Shown: positions 34,528 to 44,115 of the stretch, piece by piece
Numbering within the stretch: position 1 is the stretch's first letter
Layout: every line of letters begins with the position of its first letter
Assembly (NCBI GenBank): GCA_022457155.1
Contig: JAJGOT010000437.1
Location: forward strand, 327,501-391,500
Length of the DNA stretch: 64,000 nt
Source: Cladopsammia gracilis
Lineage: Eukaryota > Cnidaria > Anthozoa > Scleractinia > Dendrophylliidae
Direction of reading: 5' to 3'
Notes under the pieces: model-generated
The model's input: the letters and a program-made list of their open reading frames with translations, nothing else
Database searches by the model: none
Told to the model about the DNA's origin: nothing
Program-made: the position numbers and the translations under genes

Positions 34528-35340
34528 AAGCAAATCGTGGATTTCGCTCCCTACGGCGCTTAGCCTAATTCTAATTCTGTTATTTTCTATTTTGCTTAAA
34601 TGTAGGGCTGATTCTATTGCGAAAAAATACGTCTGCGAAATAAAGAAGTTTTTTGCTTGGTGCAAGTGTAAGCATATTGGCGTCAATTGACGTTTTCTAC
34701 CCCTATATTAGCGTTTTACTTTTCTGAGTTAAATCAACAGCTCGTCTCCAGCGTCATTGACTTTGGTACATGCGGCGTTGAAACGGCTGCATTCCTTTAT
34801 ACCCGAAGACGGTCACAATTCCTTAGATAACGCCTGCTGTAAAAACTTAATCGAGTGTGCCAAACCAACAAGGAGCCAGCCTATAAACAAGAGAAAACCA
34901 GCGGATTCTGCTCTCATAAAGAAACTGATTATGGACAAGTATGGCAACGTAGGAGCATTCCTGAAGGGCTTGCGTTTGGCAGCTCCATGTTGTTAAGGTT
35001 TCGCAGGATTTTTTCGTGTTAATCTAACTTTTCATGACGAGTTTATTAAGATGTTTGTACCTAGAAATCGAAGTAAGACCGATGTGTATAGGGAAGGTAA
35101 TTATGTTTATATCTCTAAATCAGAAAGTAATTACCGTCTAGTTTCTATATTAAGAAGGTATATCGACGCAGCTGGTTCATACCTCGCTAGCCGTTTACCT
35201 TTATTCAGGTCTTCAACGAAGAAGGCAGGATACTTACTGAGGGAAGGAAAATTGTCTTACACCAGATGTCGAGAAATACAAGGATACAACCCCAAAGATT
35301 ATGGCCTCCATAGTTTACATTCTGTTGCCAACTCTCCCGG
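34528..35340 (+). pseudogene. Crypton-like tyrosine recombinase, decayed
   Basis: Fragments in two or more frames follow the order of a Crypton-type recombinase. An N-terminal piece (about 34590-34690) reads KCRADSIAKKYVCEIKKFF. A middle piece (34757-34996) holds FIPEDGHNSLDNACCKNLIE and GAFLKGLRLAA. After a stop, a C-terminal piece (35051-35340) holds RSKTDVYREGNYVYIS, LASRLPLFR, KLSYTRCREI and NPKDYGLHSLHS. The last motif should be HxxR; here Arg is His. The frame then runs into unrelated CTCCCGG-rich DNA, so the catalytic Tyr region is lost. TTTTTTCTTGCAG at 34504-34516 resembles a splice acceptor. The pseudogene begins only about 130 bp outside the DIRS-like terminus but on the opposite strand. 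Confidence 0.7.
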
Positions 35341-35430
35341 ATTATCCGGGGAGTCTCCCGAGTACGGAACGAATCTCCCGGTCTCCCGTGCGGGTCACTA
35401 AATCACCCGGATTAAGGCGACTTTGGATCT
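35341..35430. repeat. CTCCCGG-rich low-complexity segment
   Basis: CTCCCGG, CCCGAG and CCGGGGAG-type pieces recur several times, in part as inverted copies, where the recombinase homology ends. Probably the end of another inserted repeat. Confidence 0.5.
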
Positions 35431-36553
35431 TTTCTCTACAATAGGCTAAGAATTAACCCAAATTTTTTCCAAAAATCCAAAAACAATGCGGTCTTTCATC
35501 ATATCTTAACTTCACAAACGCTTTTCGGATCTAAGGGATGCAGTTTTCCGGACCCCCTACATGCTCACGACCCCCTCATATTCATTTGTGATGTACGAAT
35601 AAACTTTCTTCCTCCCATGATAGGTTACAGTGTGACTTCGAACATTTTGTGGATAGCCTTACGGAAGCCAGGGAAATTTTATTAGCAGCATCTGGACAGA
35701 AAGAAAATTTCTCCTGCAACTTGAATTCCGTTTTCACTCGGAAAAATTGTTAACAAATTATGATTAGCTAATAGAAGCTGCATAAACGCAAAAACTTACC
35801 ATGACTTCCACTTGTGAAACGATTTTGTCGCCTCAGTTCCTACTTAACGTTCAGCGTCGATCGGATGCTCAGTTCGGTTTTGAAGCCATTTCAAAGCAAA
35901 TACAACCGGAACTGGTGTTTGAATTTTGTAAACACGACGCGGCGCGATTTTGATTGGGCGATTGAGACAATGCGGTATTGTCGATTCGACCTGAGGGGAC
36001 CCATGGTGCTAAAATAATTCTGGATTACAAATTGCGTTCTAGTACCCCTCGTAAGTCTTCGTTTGCCAATGTGACGAGGTTGCCAAGCCGATTTCAACGG
36101 TCGTTGTGTCGTGATGGCTTTGTACGGGGATCTCGTCCATCGTTTTACCGTTTCATTGGGGAAACAAACTGCCGCCTGCCGTCGCTCAAGGGCTGCGATT
36201 GCGTGGCTCGAGAGTTGAAATGAAAGTTAAACCTTTGTAATTCGATTCTGCGGTGGAATTGTGGCCGTGGGGATATTTTAGCCTAGAATTTTTGGCTTCG
36301 TTCGGTGGGCTGTCCAGAATGGAGTGTTTTGCCTTGCTCTCTCTTTATGAGTGGAAACACGGGGAACAAAGAAATCACCAAAACGGCTTGAATACCCCAA
36401 TACCGCTTAAATCAAAGGGTCACGTCCCGTCTCCCACCCCACTAATAATTAATCCTTCGCTTTCTCGTGACGTGAGCTTGGGCTGCCTGTGATGATGACC
36501 GTTTCTGAAAGTACATGCCATAATAATTTCAAAAGTGAAAAAAGTTCGTAAAT
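35431..36553. other. Non-coding, one very short ORF
   Basis: A 50-codon ORF begins at 35801 in a good initiation context (ACCATGA) and ends at 35953. It has no signal peptide or known motif and no clear splice continuation, so I do not call it a gene. At about 36410-36435 AAAGGGTCACGTCCCG resembles AAGGGTCACGTCCCG at about 46369, suggesting a shared repeat. Confidence 0.3.
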
Positions 36554-37396
36554 GGCCCATTTCACACTAGAAGACGGACAAATCGTCTGGACGGACAAGT
36601 CGTCCGACGATTTGTTCGTGTAATGTGAATTCTAGAAGGACAACTCACCTTGTGTTGGTCATCGTAAATTCATATCTGAACGAACAAACAGACGATTTTG
36701 AAAGCAAGGGGCCTGGCACTAACAGGCTTGGTTACATTGCTTTAAGAAAAAAAAATGGCTACCATCAAGTACATATGGAGTAGGCTTTTATTAAACGGAA
36801 GAAAACGTCAAGTCAGCGAAGATTTCGTTTCGTTCCAGAGACCACTGACATCAAAGTATCTACTCCTAGACCTAAGTAATTCAGTAACACCAGTTTCACG
36901 AATCTTTTTTAACACACTCTCGTTTGAACTTTTCTTCAGAGCCATTGTTTCCAAAGTGAGGGTCGATCCCTATTCTCATTTGAGGCCAAAACACTGGCAA
37001 ATGAGTGCAATTCCTGCTCGGACCAGGCCCTGTTTTTACGCTTTGCGTTTGCTTTTCTCTTTCTTTGTACGGACGTCTTTCTATCCGCCATTTTGATTTT
37101 TCCATAAACCATTCACTCCCTTTACTAGTTCCATTCCTCTTAGCGAGTACTGGGGCCGAGATACGACCATTTGTTCGTCTGGTGTGAATTTAAGTCGGAC
37201 TTTGGACGACTTATCCGTCTAGACGAACAAATCGTCCTCGAAAAATCGTCTTAATAGACGGCCAAATCGACGGACAAAATCAGACGACTTTTACGTCCAA
37301 AATTTTGTTCGTCCCGTTTTCACACTAAGACGACTTGTCCGCCTGAGACGAATTGTCCGTCCAGACGATTTGTCCGTCTCTAGTGTGAAAACGACC
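36554..37396. mobile_element. ~840-bp foldback element
   Basis: Left end: TTTCACACTAGAAGACGGAC. Right end, reverse complement: TTTTCACACTAGAGACGGAC. Both arms are built from variants of GGACAAATCGTCTGGACGGA. Long subrepeat-based inverted arms around an unrelated centre are typical of foldback elements. No transposase is seen. It ends about 75 bp before the fucosyltransferase stop codon. Confidence 0.75.
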
Positions 37397-37469
37397 AATA
37401 TGTTGATGCGATCCAAAGATATGACATTTCGAAGTTGGAATTTCCGCCATTTTTTTACGATGGAATATC

Positions 37470-39760
37470 TTAAACAGACCTAAACAGTGTTTGGGTCCAC
37501 ATGTTTCTTATCATTTGGTCCTTTTTGTTGCATTTTCCTTGTGTGAACCAGTAGTCTGTTAGGTTCTTGTAGCCTTTTTTATTGATCCGAGTGTTCGAGG
37601 TTACAACTTCACAAAATGAGCAGTAATCAGGGACTTTTGAGACTTGATATCTTTGCCTCCACTTGAAATACTCATTGTATGCGGTGCTGTTCTTGTCAAG
37701 GTAGTGAAGATAAATTGCAAGATCTTTCACAGTCTTGAAATCCATCACATTGATGTAAGAACCAGGAATGGCAAGTTTGGTGTAGTTTGCTCCTCCCATT
37801 ACTATCGGTATAATGTTGTCTTCACCTGGTAACGTTTAAAAATATTTAATTAAGAGGGCACTGCGGGATTAAATTGGATTGGTTGTAGTTAAACACGACG
37901 TTCCGATATAAAAGGCTCAGCTCCTCCCCCATTTCATTTAGAATTTAAATTTTGATAGTGTGTATCTAATTTATTACGAATTTTTAAGATGACTAACGCC
38001 TTCCAAACAGCTTTTTACCGAAACACTTAGTTAGGTGCTTCTGACTCTATTGTCCTCTTAAAGTGCCTATCACCCCTAGAAAGCTATTTTCAGAATCAAC
38101 TCTATGTACATTGAATAGTTGAATGGCAAAATATTTCTTGTTTTGAACGTCGTGTTAGTGAGTTAAAGGGATTTGAATTTACAAAATGTTAATTAGATGA
38201 CGTCAACCCGGGAATCACTTATTATACAACTACTTGTTTTCACCTCCAAGTAATATTTATTGTATTTAGAATTCTAGCTCCACAATAATGAAAATGTGGC
38301 AAGCTACAATCTTGGACACAACTCGTTGGGGCAGTAGTGTTTCCGCGCGCAGGACAACCGTCAGTCCAATGTCCTGTCAAAAAACACATTTATCGAAGCC
38401 CTCACCCTCCCCCTCCGTTCAATGTTGCTTTAGAAGTGTTGCTCAGAGACCTGGGATGTTTTTTGAGTACGTACAACATTGTTTTGTGGGGGTACGGGGA
38501 GGTAGATATGATAATTGCTTTTAAATGCTGAGAAATGCTCACAATTTGTCTAAGTGTCTCAACAGTTCTGTCCGAGATTGTAGCTAAAATGTTTGCCTCC
38601 CTATTCTCAGTGCGAATTGTCAGTTATGTACGGAAAAGCATTGCAGATGTTAGTATAACATAGCTAATTAATATACATTGTAGGCTTTAAGCTTTGATCA
38701 TACAACGACAATTAGAATAGCTGCATAAGGGACGATGCAATAAGTACCAGAAGAAATGTGAGCTTCATGAAGAAAAAAAAAGGAAAACCTCTACCTCTTA
38801 GAGTGGTTAGTCAACCAGCTTAATTGTCAAAAATCGCGTGTAACACCCTCCGTTCCCCCTCTCCAATGGTAAAAAAAGTACAACCAGCTTACCCAAATGC
38901 CACCAGTACTTTTCAGTGATGTAGTCTTCACACAGGGAACTTTCAATACTGAGATAGAACTTGTACTGCTTATTAATGTCTATACAAGCTCGAAGTCGCT
39001 GACAGGCGGGCCTATAGGGACCAAATTCTCCTGAACACTTTCCAAACACATCAACTGCAATATATTTTTGTAGCTCACGAACGAACGATGCTCTAAGCTG
39101 AGGGCGACAGTTACTAACCATCCACGAAACGAGCTTGTCTTTGCCAGCCGAGAAATCTTTCTGTGGACTGTTTGCGAACGGAATTTCCCAGTAGCGTCCA
39201 TAAGGTATCCAGATATCTGAATCAGATCTGTATGTATAGGTCAAATCGAACAAACCATTCAAAGGAGTTGTATTGGGAGTTAAGTTTGGAGATTCCATCG
39301 TATTAAAAATCCATAACTGCGAAGGAGGCTTATCTTTATTAATCCTTTTCAAATGATCCAAGCTTGGCATGTCATTGGCATGGAATATAAGGAAATCACT
39401 TTCATTAAATCTTTGTTTATCGTAAGTTAACTCCAGCTTGTCTTTCTTGCAGCTTGTTTTCCGTTTTCCATTTAACGAGCAATCGCCCGTAATATCAAAC
39501 CATTCCTTCTCACCCCAGAATGTTGTGTAAACTAATACTAGAATTGAATTTTTAACTAACATGTTTTCGGCGTTTACTGCTGTAGACACCACGTCTTTCA
39601 AGATTGACGTAGACGCCACCATTCCCTCTGACCTCTTTGGCGGGAGCCTCGGCTGTAGAGAATCACTTAACGGATACATGAACGTTATTATTATGGTTAT
39701 AATGGTTAAAATGATTAACAGTACCAGGGCAAGCCTCTTTTTGTGGTTCGACATCAACAT
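37470..39760 (-). CDS. Alpha-1,3-fucosyltransferase (GT10), two exons
   Basis: Exon 1 is 39760-38893, exon 2 is 37825-37470; the joined frame encodes 407 aa. The intron (38892-37826) has GTAAGC and CAG ends and phase 1, and the join gives a continuous HLGEDNIIPIVMGG. The first ATG is at 39760; the open frame extends further up only through a TTG. The architecture is a type II Golgi enzyme: short cytosolic tail, transmembrane segment at about residues 10-30 (LALVLLIILTIITIIITFMY), stem, catalytic domain. GT10 hallmarks are VSNCRPQLRASFVRELQKYI, VDVFGKCSGEFG, FYLSIESSLCEDYITEKYW and a C-terminal CSFC pair. It should transfer fucose from GDP-fucose to GlcNAc on glycans. The acceptor and the exact paralogue cannot be told from sequence, so no symbol is given. 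Length is normal for the family. Confidence 0.9.
38302..38585. mobile_element. ~284-bp MITE in the fucosyltransferase intron
   Basis: Ends AGCTACAATCTTGGACA and, reverse complement, AGCTACAATCTCGGACA. The interior has no conserved frame. It explains part of the 1.07-kb intron. Confidence 0.7.
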
Positions 39761-39860
39761 CGTTTGGTCAGCTTGAAATACAGGCCGATGAATAAACCTG
39801 AGGAAATAAGCAGTGTGCAAATACGAACTTAAGTATCTTCACATATCACTCGCCATACCA

Positions 39861-39899
39861 GTTTATATAAGCCCACCCGGTTATATATATAGGCCAATC
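39861..39899 (-). promoter_or_regulatory. Fucosyltransferase core promoter (TATA, CCAAT)
   Basis: On the minus strand CTTATATAAAC (39861-39871) lies about 100 bp upstream of the ATG. A second TATA-like stretch (TATATATA) is at 39882-39890, and an inverted CCAAT box (CTGATTGGCC) lies at about 39891-39900. The spacing fits transcription starting near 39835. Confidence 0.6.
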
Positions 39900-39924
39900 A
39901 GTTTTGAAACAAAAGGCTTGCTTT

Positions 39925-39947
39925 GGGGGTGGGGGTGGGGAGGGGGG
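39925..39947 (+). promoter_or_regulatory. G-quadruplex-prone tract upstream of the promoter
   Basis: Four runs (GGGGG-T-GGGGG-T-GGGG-A-GGGGGG) with one-base loops, about 55 bp upstream of the TATA box of the fucosyltransferase gene. Single-base loops predict a very stable G4. A regulatory role is inference. Confidence 0.6.
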
Positions 39948-40180
39948 ACATGTAACGGGAAAGTTGGAAAACCGGGTGCAGTCATATGTCTGGGATAACT
40001 GCAGTTAAGGAAGCAAGCTGCCTAAGCTGCATAGGCGCGCTGCCTGCATTATTGAATATCGCTCGTTTCACTACAATGGACTGCATTTAGCATTTGTCTT
40101 GATTACTGTTCATTAATGGCGTACGGCTCCAGATTACCTATTAAGTGACTTTCAACATACGTCTATTGTACACAATTTTG
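39948..40180. other. Non-coding spacer
   Basis: No gene or repeat was recognised between the fucosyltransferase upstream region and the LINE fragment. Confidence 0.4.
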
Positions 40181-40500
40181 GGCTTTAAGAACTAGGGACT
40201 TGCTAAGACTACCCCTCGCGAGAACGAAAAGTTTCAGGGTTCTTTTTTATACAGTGGAGCGAAGACCTGGAACACGCTTTTTAGGTCTGTAAGATCCATC
40301 ACCAAAGGCGGCCACTCAATTTTAAACTGCCCTCGCCAATTTCTTAAAAACCAGACTATGATTCCTTTTTTTCTGCTTTTAATAAGTAATTATAATGTAG
40401 TGTGTAATAAACTCATTTTATTATTATGAATTTTAATTTAATCACTGATTACATTAAAATTTATAATAATATAATAATAATAAATACAGGACTCCATTTA
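40181..40500 (+). pseudogene. LINE 3'-end fragment
   Basis: A plus-strand frame without a start codon reads SRENEKFQGSFLYSGAKTWN, then HSILNCPRQFLKNQTM, and stops near 40429. This resembles the conserved C-terminus of non-LTR reverse transcriptases (SFxYxGAKxWN followed by an FKxxLK-type end). A (TAA)n-rich stretch at about 40463-40490 follows, as expected of a LINE tail. Everything upstream is missing. Confidence 0.6.
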
Positions 40501-40696
40501 AACCCGCCTATGCTGAACTGAATACTTTCTGTTTAAATATTTGCTTAAATAAAAAAAAAGTATATATAACTTCTGAACAGAATTGGAACGGGCATTCCAT
40601 AAAAGGGTTTACTCAGATGCAAGAATTTGAAATAGAAATAAACATATTTGAAAAATAAAATAAAATGTTTTAAGAAAGTGTCAAGTAAATTTCTAG
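40501..40696. other. AT-rich DNA at the 3' side of the Penelope-like element
   Basis: No gene. It probably includes the end of the Penelope-like element, whose exact border I cannot define. Confidence 0.4.
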
Positions 40697-40731
40697 CAAC
40701 GACGTTTCGGGCTTGGCCCTTCATCAGGTTG
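40697..40731 (-). ncRNA. Hammerhead ribozyme motif of the Penelope-like element
   Basis: On the minus strand: helix I CAAC (40731-40728) with GTTG (40700-40697); core CTGATGA (40727-40721); an extra A (40720); helix II GGGC with GCCC around CAA; second core strand GAAA (40708-40705); a minimal helix III and cleavage triplet CGTC (40704-40701). It lies about 85 bp after the stop codon of the element's ORF. Hammerheads in Penelope-like elements are established; this copy keeps every core base. GCGCGCGC-containing inverted sequence lies between it and the ORF (about 40774-40815). Confidence 0.8.
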
Positions 40732-40816
40732 ATGACCGTTGTTTTGAACGCGACTTGTTTTATTTGAAAAATTGTAATAGCGCGCGCTAAGCAAATAGTG
40801 TATGAGCGCGCGCAGT

Positions 40817-43096
40817 TCAGAGGAAATGGAAAACCGTGTTAAGCCCATGCGGTTGCATGGTGCCCAACTTAAAGATGGTTTCCATTTCCACTTGTTTCCT
40901 TTTGAGGTTGGTGCCGGTACATAACCTCAGTCCCCTAACGACAATGTCCGACAGTGAGTGGCCAGTAGAATTAAAATGTTCGGCAACTGGGAAACCGGGA
41001 GTGTTTTTTTGAACGCTTCGAAGGTGTTCGCCAAAGCGTTCACGCAGACTGCGACCGGTTTCCCCGATGTATAATCGGGAGCATCGACGGCAGGAGATAC
41101 AATATACCACGTTCTCTGATTGGCATGTAAAATGTTCACGGATGGTAATTGAAACATTTGGGCCACGGAGGTGGATGTCCGACGTGATATATTGACAGGT
41201 ACGGCACCGGGGACGTAGACAAGCGAAGGTACCAGGCTGTTCGGCGGGGCAGTGGTCGTCAGAATGCACCAGGATGTCTCTCAAATTCCGGTCGCGTCGA
41301 GAAGAGACGACCGGCCGATGTGGGAAGATGTCCCTGGTCTCGGGATCACGGGATAAGATATCAAAGTTATCCAGGAGGATCCGCTTAATGCGACCGTTAA
41401 GGGGATGGTGCGTCAATACCAGGGGAATCTTGTCTTGGATGTTGTCTCGCATGCGTGTGACCAGCGCATCATTTCTACGAATTGAGCCAACTCTGTTGAG
41501 ATCGTTGTTCAGAGAAATAGAGGGGTACCCACGTGCTTCAAAGAAGCCGATCATTTCTCTGGACTTAGAAATGAAATCGCCATCCTCTGAGCAAAGACGG
41601 CGAAGGCGGAGAAGTTGGCTGTAGGGAATGCTTTTCTTGCAGTGTTGAGGATGGGATGACTGGTAGTGAAGATAGCTGTGTGTGTCAGTTTCCTTGTAGT
41701 GAACAGTGGTTTGAATCGTATCTTCAGAGATGCGTAAGGTGATGTCGAGGAAAGGTAGTGTAGTTTCGGAAATAGTGTACGTGAATTGCAGAGCTGGGTG
41801 GAAGTTGGAAACAAAATGGATAAACGATTCGAGATCATCACGACTACAAGAGGCAGCTCCAACGATGTCATCAATGTAGCGTTTGAACAATTGTGGTACT
41901 GTTCCAGTGTACTGGGAGAACACTTGCTCCTCAATGTAGCCCACGAATAGACAGGCGTAACTGGGCCCCATCTTGCTTCCCATCGCCACTCCACCGACTT
42001 GCCGGAAGTACTGGTTGTTAAAGGTGAACGCGTTAAGTGTGAGGACAAGTTCTGCTAGTCTTACTAGCGTGGAGGTTGGCGGCTGTTTGATTGGACGTTT
42101 ATCCAGAAAATGAGATAGGGCTTGCAGACCAGCGTCGTTAGGAATTACAGTGTAAAGGGACTTGATGTCCATGGTGAAAAGAAAACGTTGGTCCGCTTCG
42201 GAACCGGTGAATTTAAAGGAATCGAAAATGTTCAGAGCATGGGTAGTATCCTTGACGTAGCTTTGGAGGGTGTTAACAATAGGGGACATAACTTCATCCA
42301 AAAAAGCCGCAATGTTCTCAGTAGGGCAGCTGCAAGCTGAGACTATAGGTCTACCTGGGTTGTTAGGTTTGTGAATCTTCGGCAAAAGGTAGAAACGCGA
42401 GGTGCGAGGTGTAGTAACGATGAGATGTTTAGCCGATGATGGGAGTTCGCCATTAAGGATCATATCATTCACAGTGGTTTTCACTTTTTGTTGGTTGACT
42501 TTGATAGGGTCACTGTTGAGACGCTCATAGAATTGATTATCAGATAATTGTCGAATAGCCTCCTCAATGTAGAGGGGTCGTGACCAAACAACAATGGCAC
42601 CCCCTTTGTCAGCTGGCTTAATGACCACGTCTTTCCGCTGTTTTAAATTTCGTAGTGCTTCTTTTTCAGCCTCGGGAAGATTTTCATATGAGGTTTGCTG
42701 TCTGAAGTCTAGCGCATTAATAGAACGACGACAACGGTCAATGTAGTGATCGATGGCAGAGAAGCGACCTTCAGGTGGTGTCCATGTAGAGACCTTAGGG
42801 TTGTATTTGGAAAAGCAGTCGTCTGTGTCGGATGGCGAGTCTGGTAAAACATCGCTAACCTGATTATCAAAATGAGCCTTGAGGCGGAGACGGCGGAAAA
42901 ATTTCTCGCAGTCTGCTTTAACCTGATATTCATCAACACGTTTATTGATTGGTACAAATGTTAGGCCCTTGCTAAGAACTGACCTCTCGGCGTCGGTGAT
43001 AGGCAGATCGGCGGGAATCGTGACAACTAGTTTAGTGTGATCAGATGCTTTCGTTTCAAAGTAGACTGAGAAGATTAAGTGGCTTTCTGCTTTCAA
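40817..43096 (-). mobile_element. Penelope-like element, RT and GIY-YIG endonuclease ORF
   Basis: A single uninterrupted frame of about 760 codons. The reverse transcriptase shows motif A (FTMDIKSLYTVIPND), motif B (GGVAMGSKMGPSYACLF) and motif C (FKRYIDDIVG), then LPFLDITLRI. A linker with paired cysteines (CLRPRCRTCQYI) leads to a GIY-YIG endonuclease: VVYCISCRRCSRLYIGETGR followed by LRERFGEHL. This order is that of EN-bearing Penelope-like retroelements, which cut the target with the GIY-YIG domain and prime reverse transcription there. The frame opens with a TTG at 43096 shortly after an in-frame TAA, and no early ATG is present, so the true start may lie in an upstream exon (an acceptor-like TTAATCTTCTCAG is at about 43078-43066) or be lost. 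Intact catalytic motifs suggest a young copy. Confidence 0.9.
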
Positions 43097-43256
43097 CAGG
43101 TCTACTTATATATTGTTTTATCGCTCGACCACTTGAAAATTCCTCCAACGGATACAATCTTGTTTTTATGAAATCAGTGACAACGGAGTAAATCTTTAGA
43201 GAACGAAAAAAGACGTATCCAAGCAAAAAGATCGTCTAGTTAAGAGCTACAAAGCC

Positions 43257-44115
43257 TACTTTGAGAAATCCATATTTACACAATTCTATAATATTACTGC
43301 GTGCATACAATACTTTTTTCAATAATGTATTGTATTTCTAAAATTTGTCAATCAATCAAGTTTATTTAACGATCGGTGTTGTAACACAAGGTTTTTTAAA
43401 TTAGCGTAGAGAATAGTGCATATAGTGCAAATATTTATTTTATGACCAAGTAATGTATTTATTTATTTATTTATTTTATTTATGTGTGTATGTGTGTATG
43501 AAGTAATAAACATGCGGCCCTCATAATGCAATGACATCTGCAAATGGTAAGATGTTCTAGCCTTCTCGGATAAGGACGATAAATCGTAGGCCCCGTCTTT
43601 TGCATCTTCAGTGTTATATGGTTAGCAGGGGACGTTAAAGAACCCACGCCCTTGTCGTAAAGGGCAGGGCACGGAGTTCCCGGTGTAGTGATCTGGCCTT
43701 GTTTCACGGGTTGGTGCTTCACATAGGGTTAACCTCATTGCACCTTTTCCCCGCTTGGACAGATTTGTCCAAAGAAAATGAGTATATATATATATATATA
43801 AGTTTAGAAATTACTACTTAGAGAAATCCATATTTACACAATTCTTTAATATGACTACATACATACTATACTTTATTTCAATACCGCTGGCCACTAAATT
43901 CGGTTAATTAACTTTAATTGACGATCGGGGTTGTGAGACAAGGTTTTTATTAGCACAGAAAATCGTGCATATAGTGTAAATATTTATTTTATGTATTTAT
44001 TTAGTCTTGACTATTTATTTATTTATTTATCTATTTATATTATACATATTATTTATGTGTGTGTGTTTTTGTATGTATGGAGAAATAAATCTGTGGGCCT
44101 CATAATACAAGTTTA
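43257..44115. repeat. Diverged direct duplication flanking a SINE-like core
   Basis: About 43257-43545 and 43815-44115 are diverged direct copies: both have AGAAATCCATATTTACACAA, GACGATCGGKGTTGT-like sequence, GTGCATATAGTG, AAATATTTATTTTATG, long ATTT runs and GCCCTCATAATRCAA. No coding signal is seen. Confidence 0.7.
43546..43760 (-). repeat. SINE-like conserved core
   Basis: CTTCTCGGATAAGGACGATA, GTAGGCCCCGTCT and GACGTTAAAGAACCCACGCC resemble the conserved central domain carried by several metazoan SINE families (MetaSINE type, from memory). No tRNA- or 5S-derived promoter was recognised beside it, so orientation and class are uncertain. Confidence 0.4.

Noticed and set aside
35801..35953. 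50-codon ORF in a good initiation context
   Set aside because: Very short, no domain or splice continuation, and no conservation to test here.
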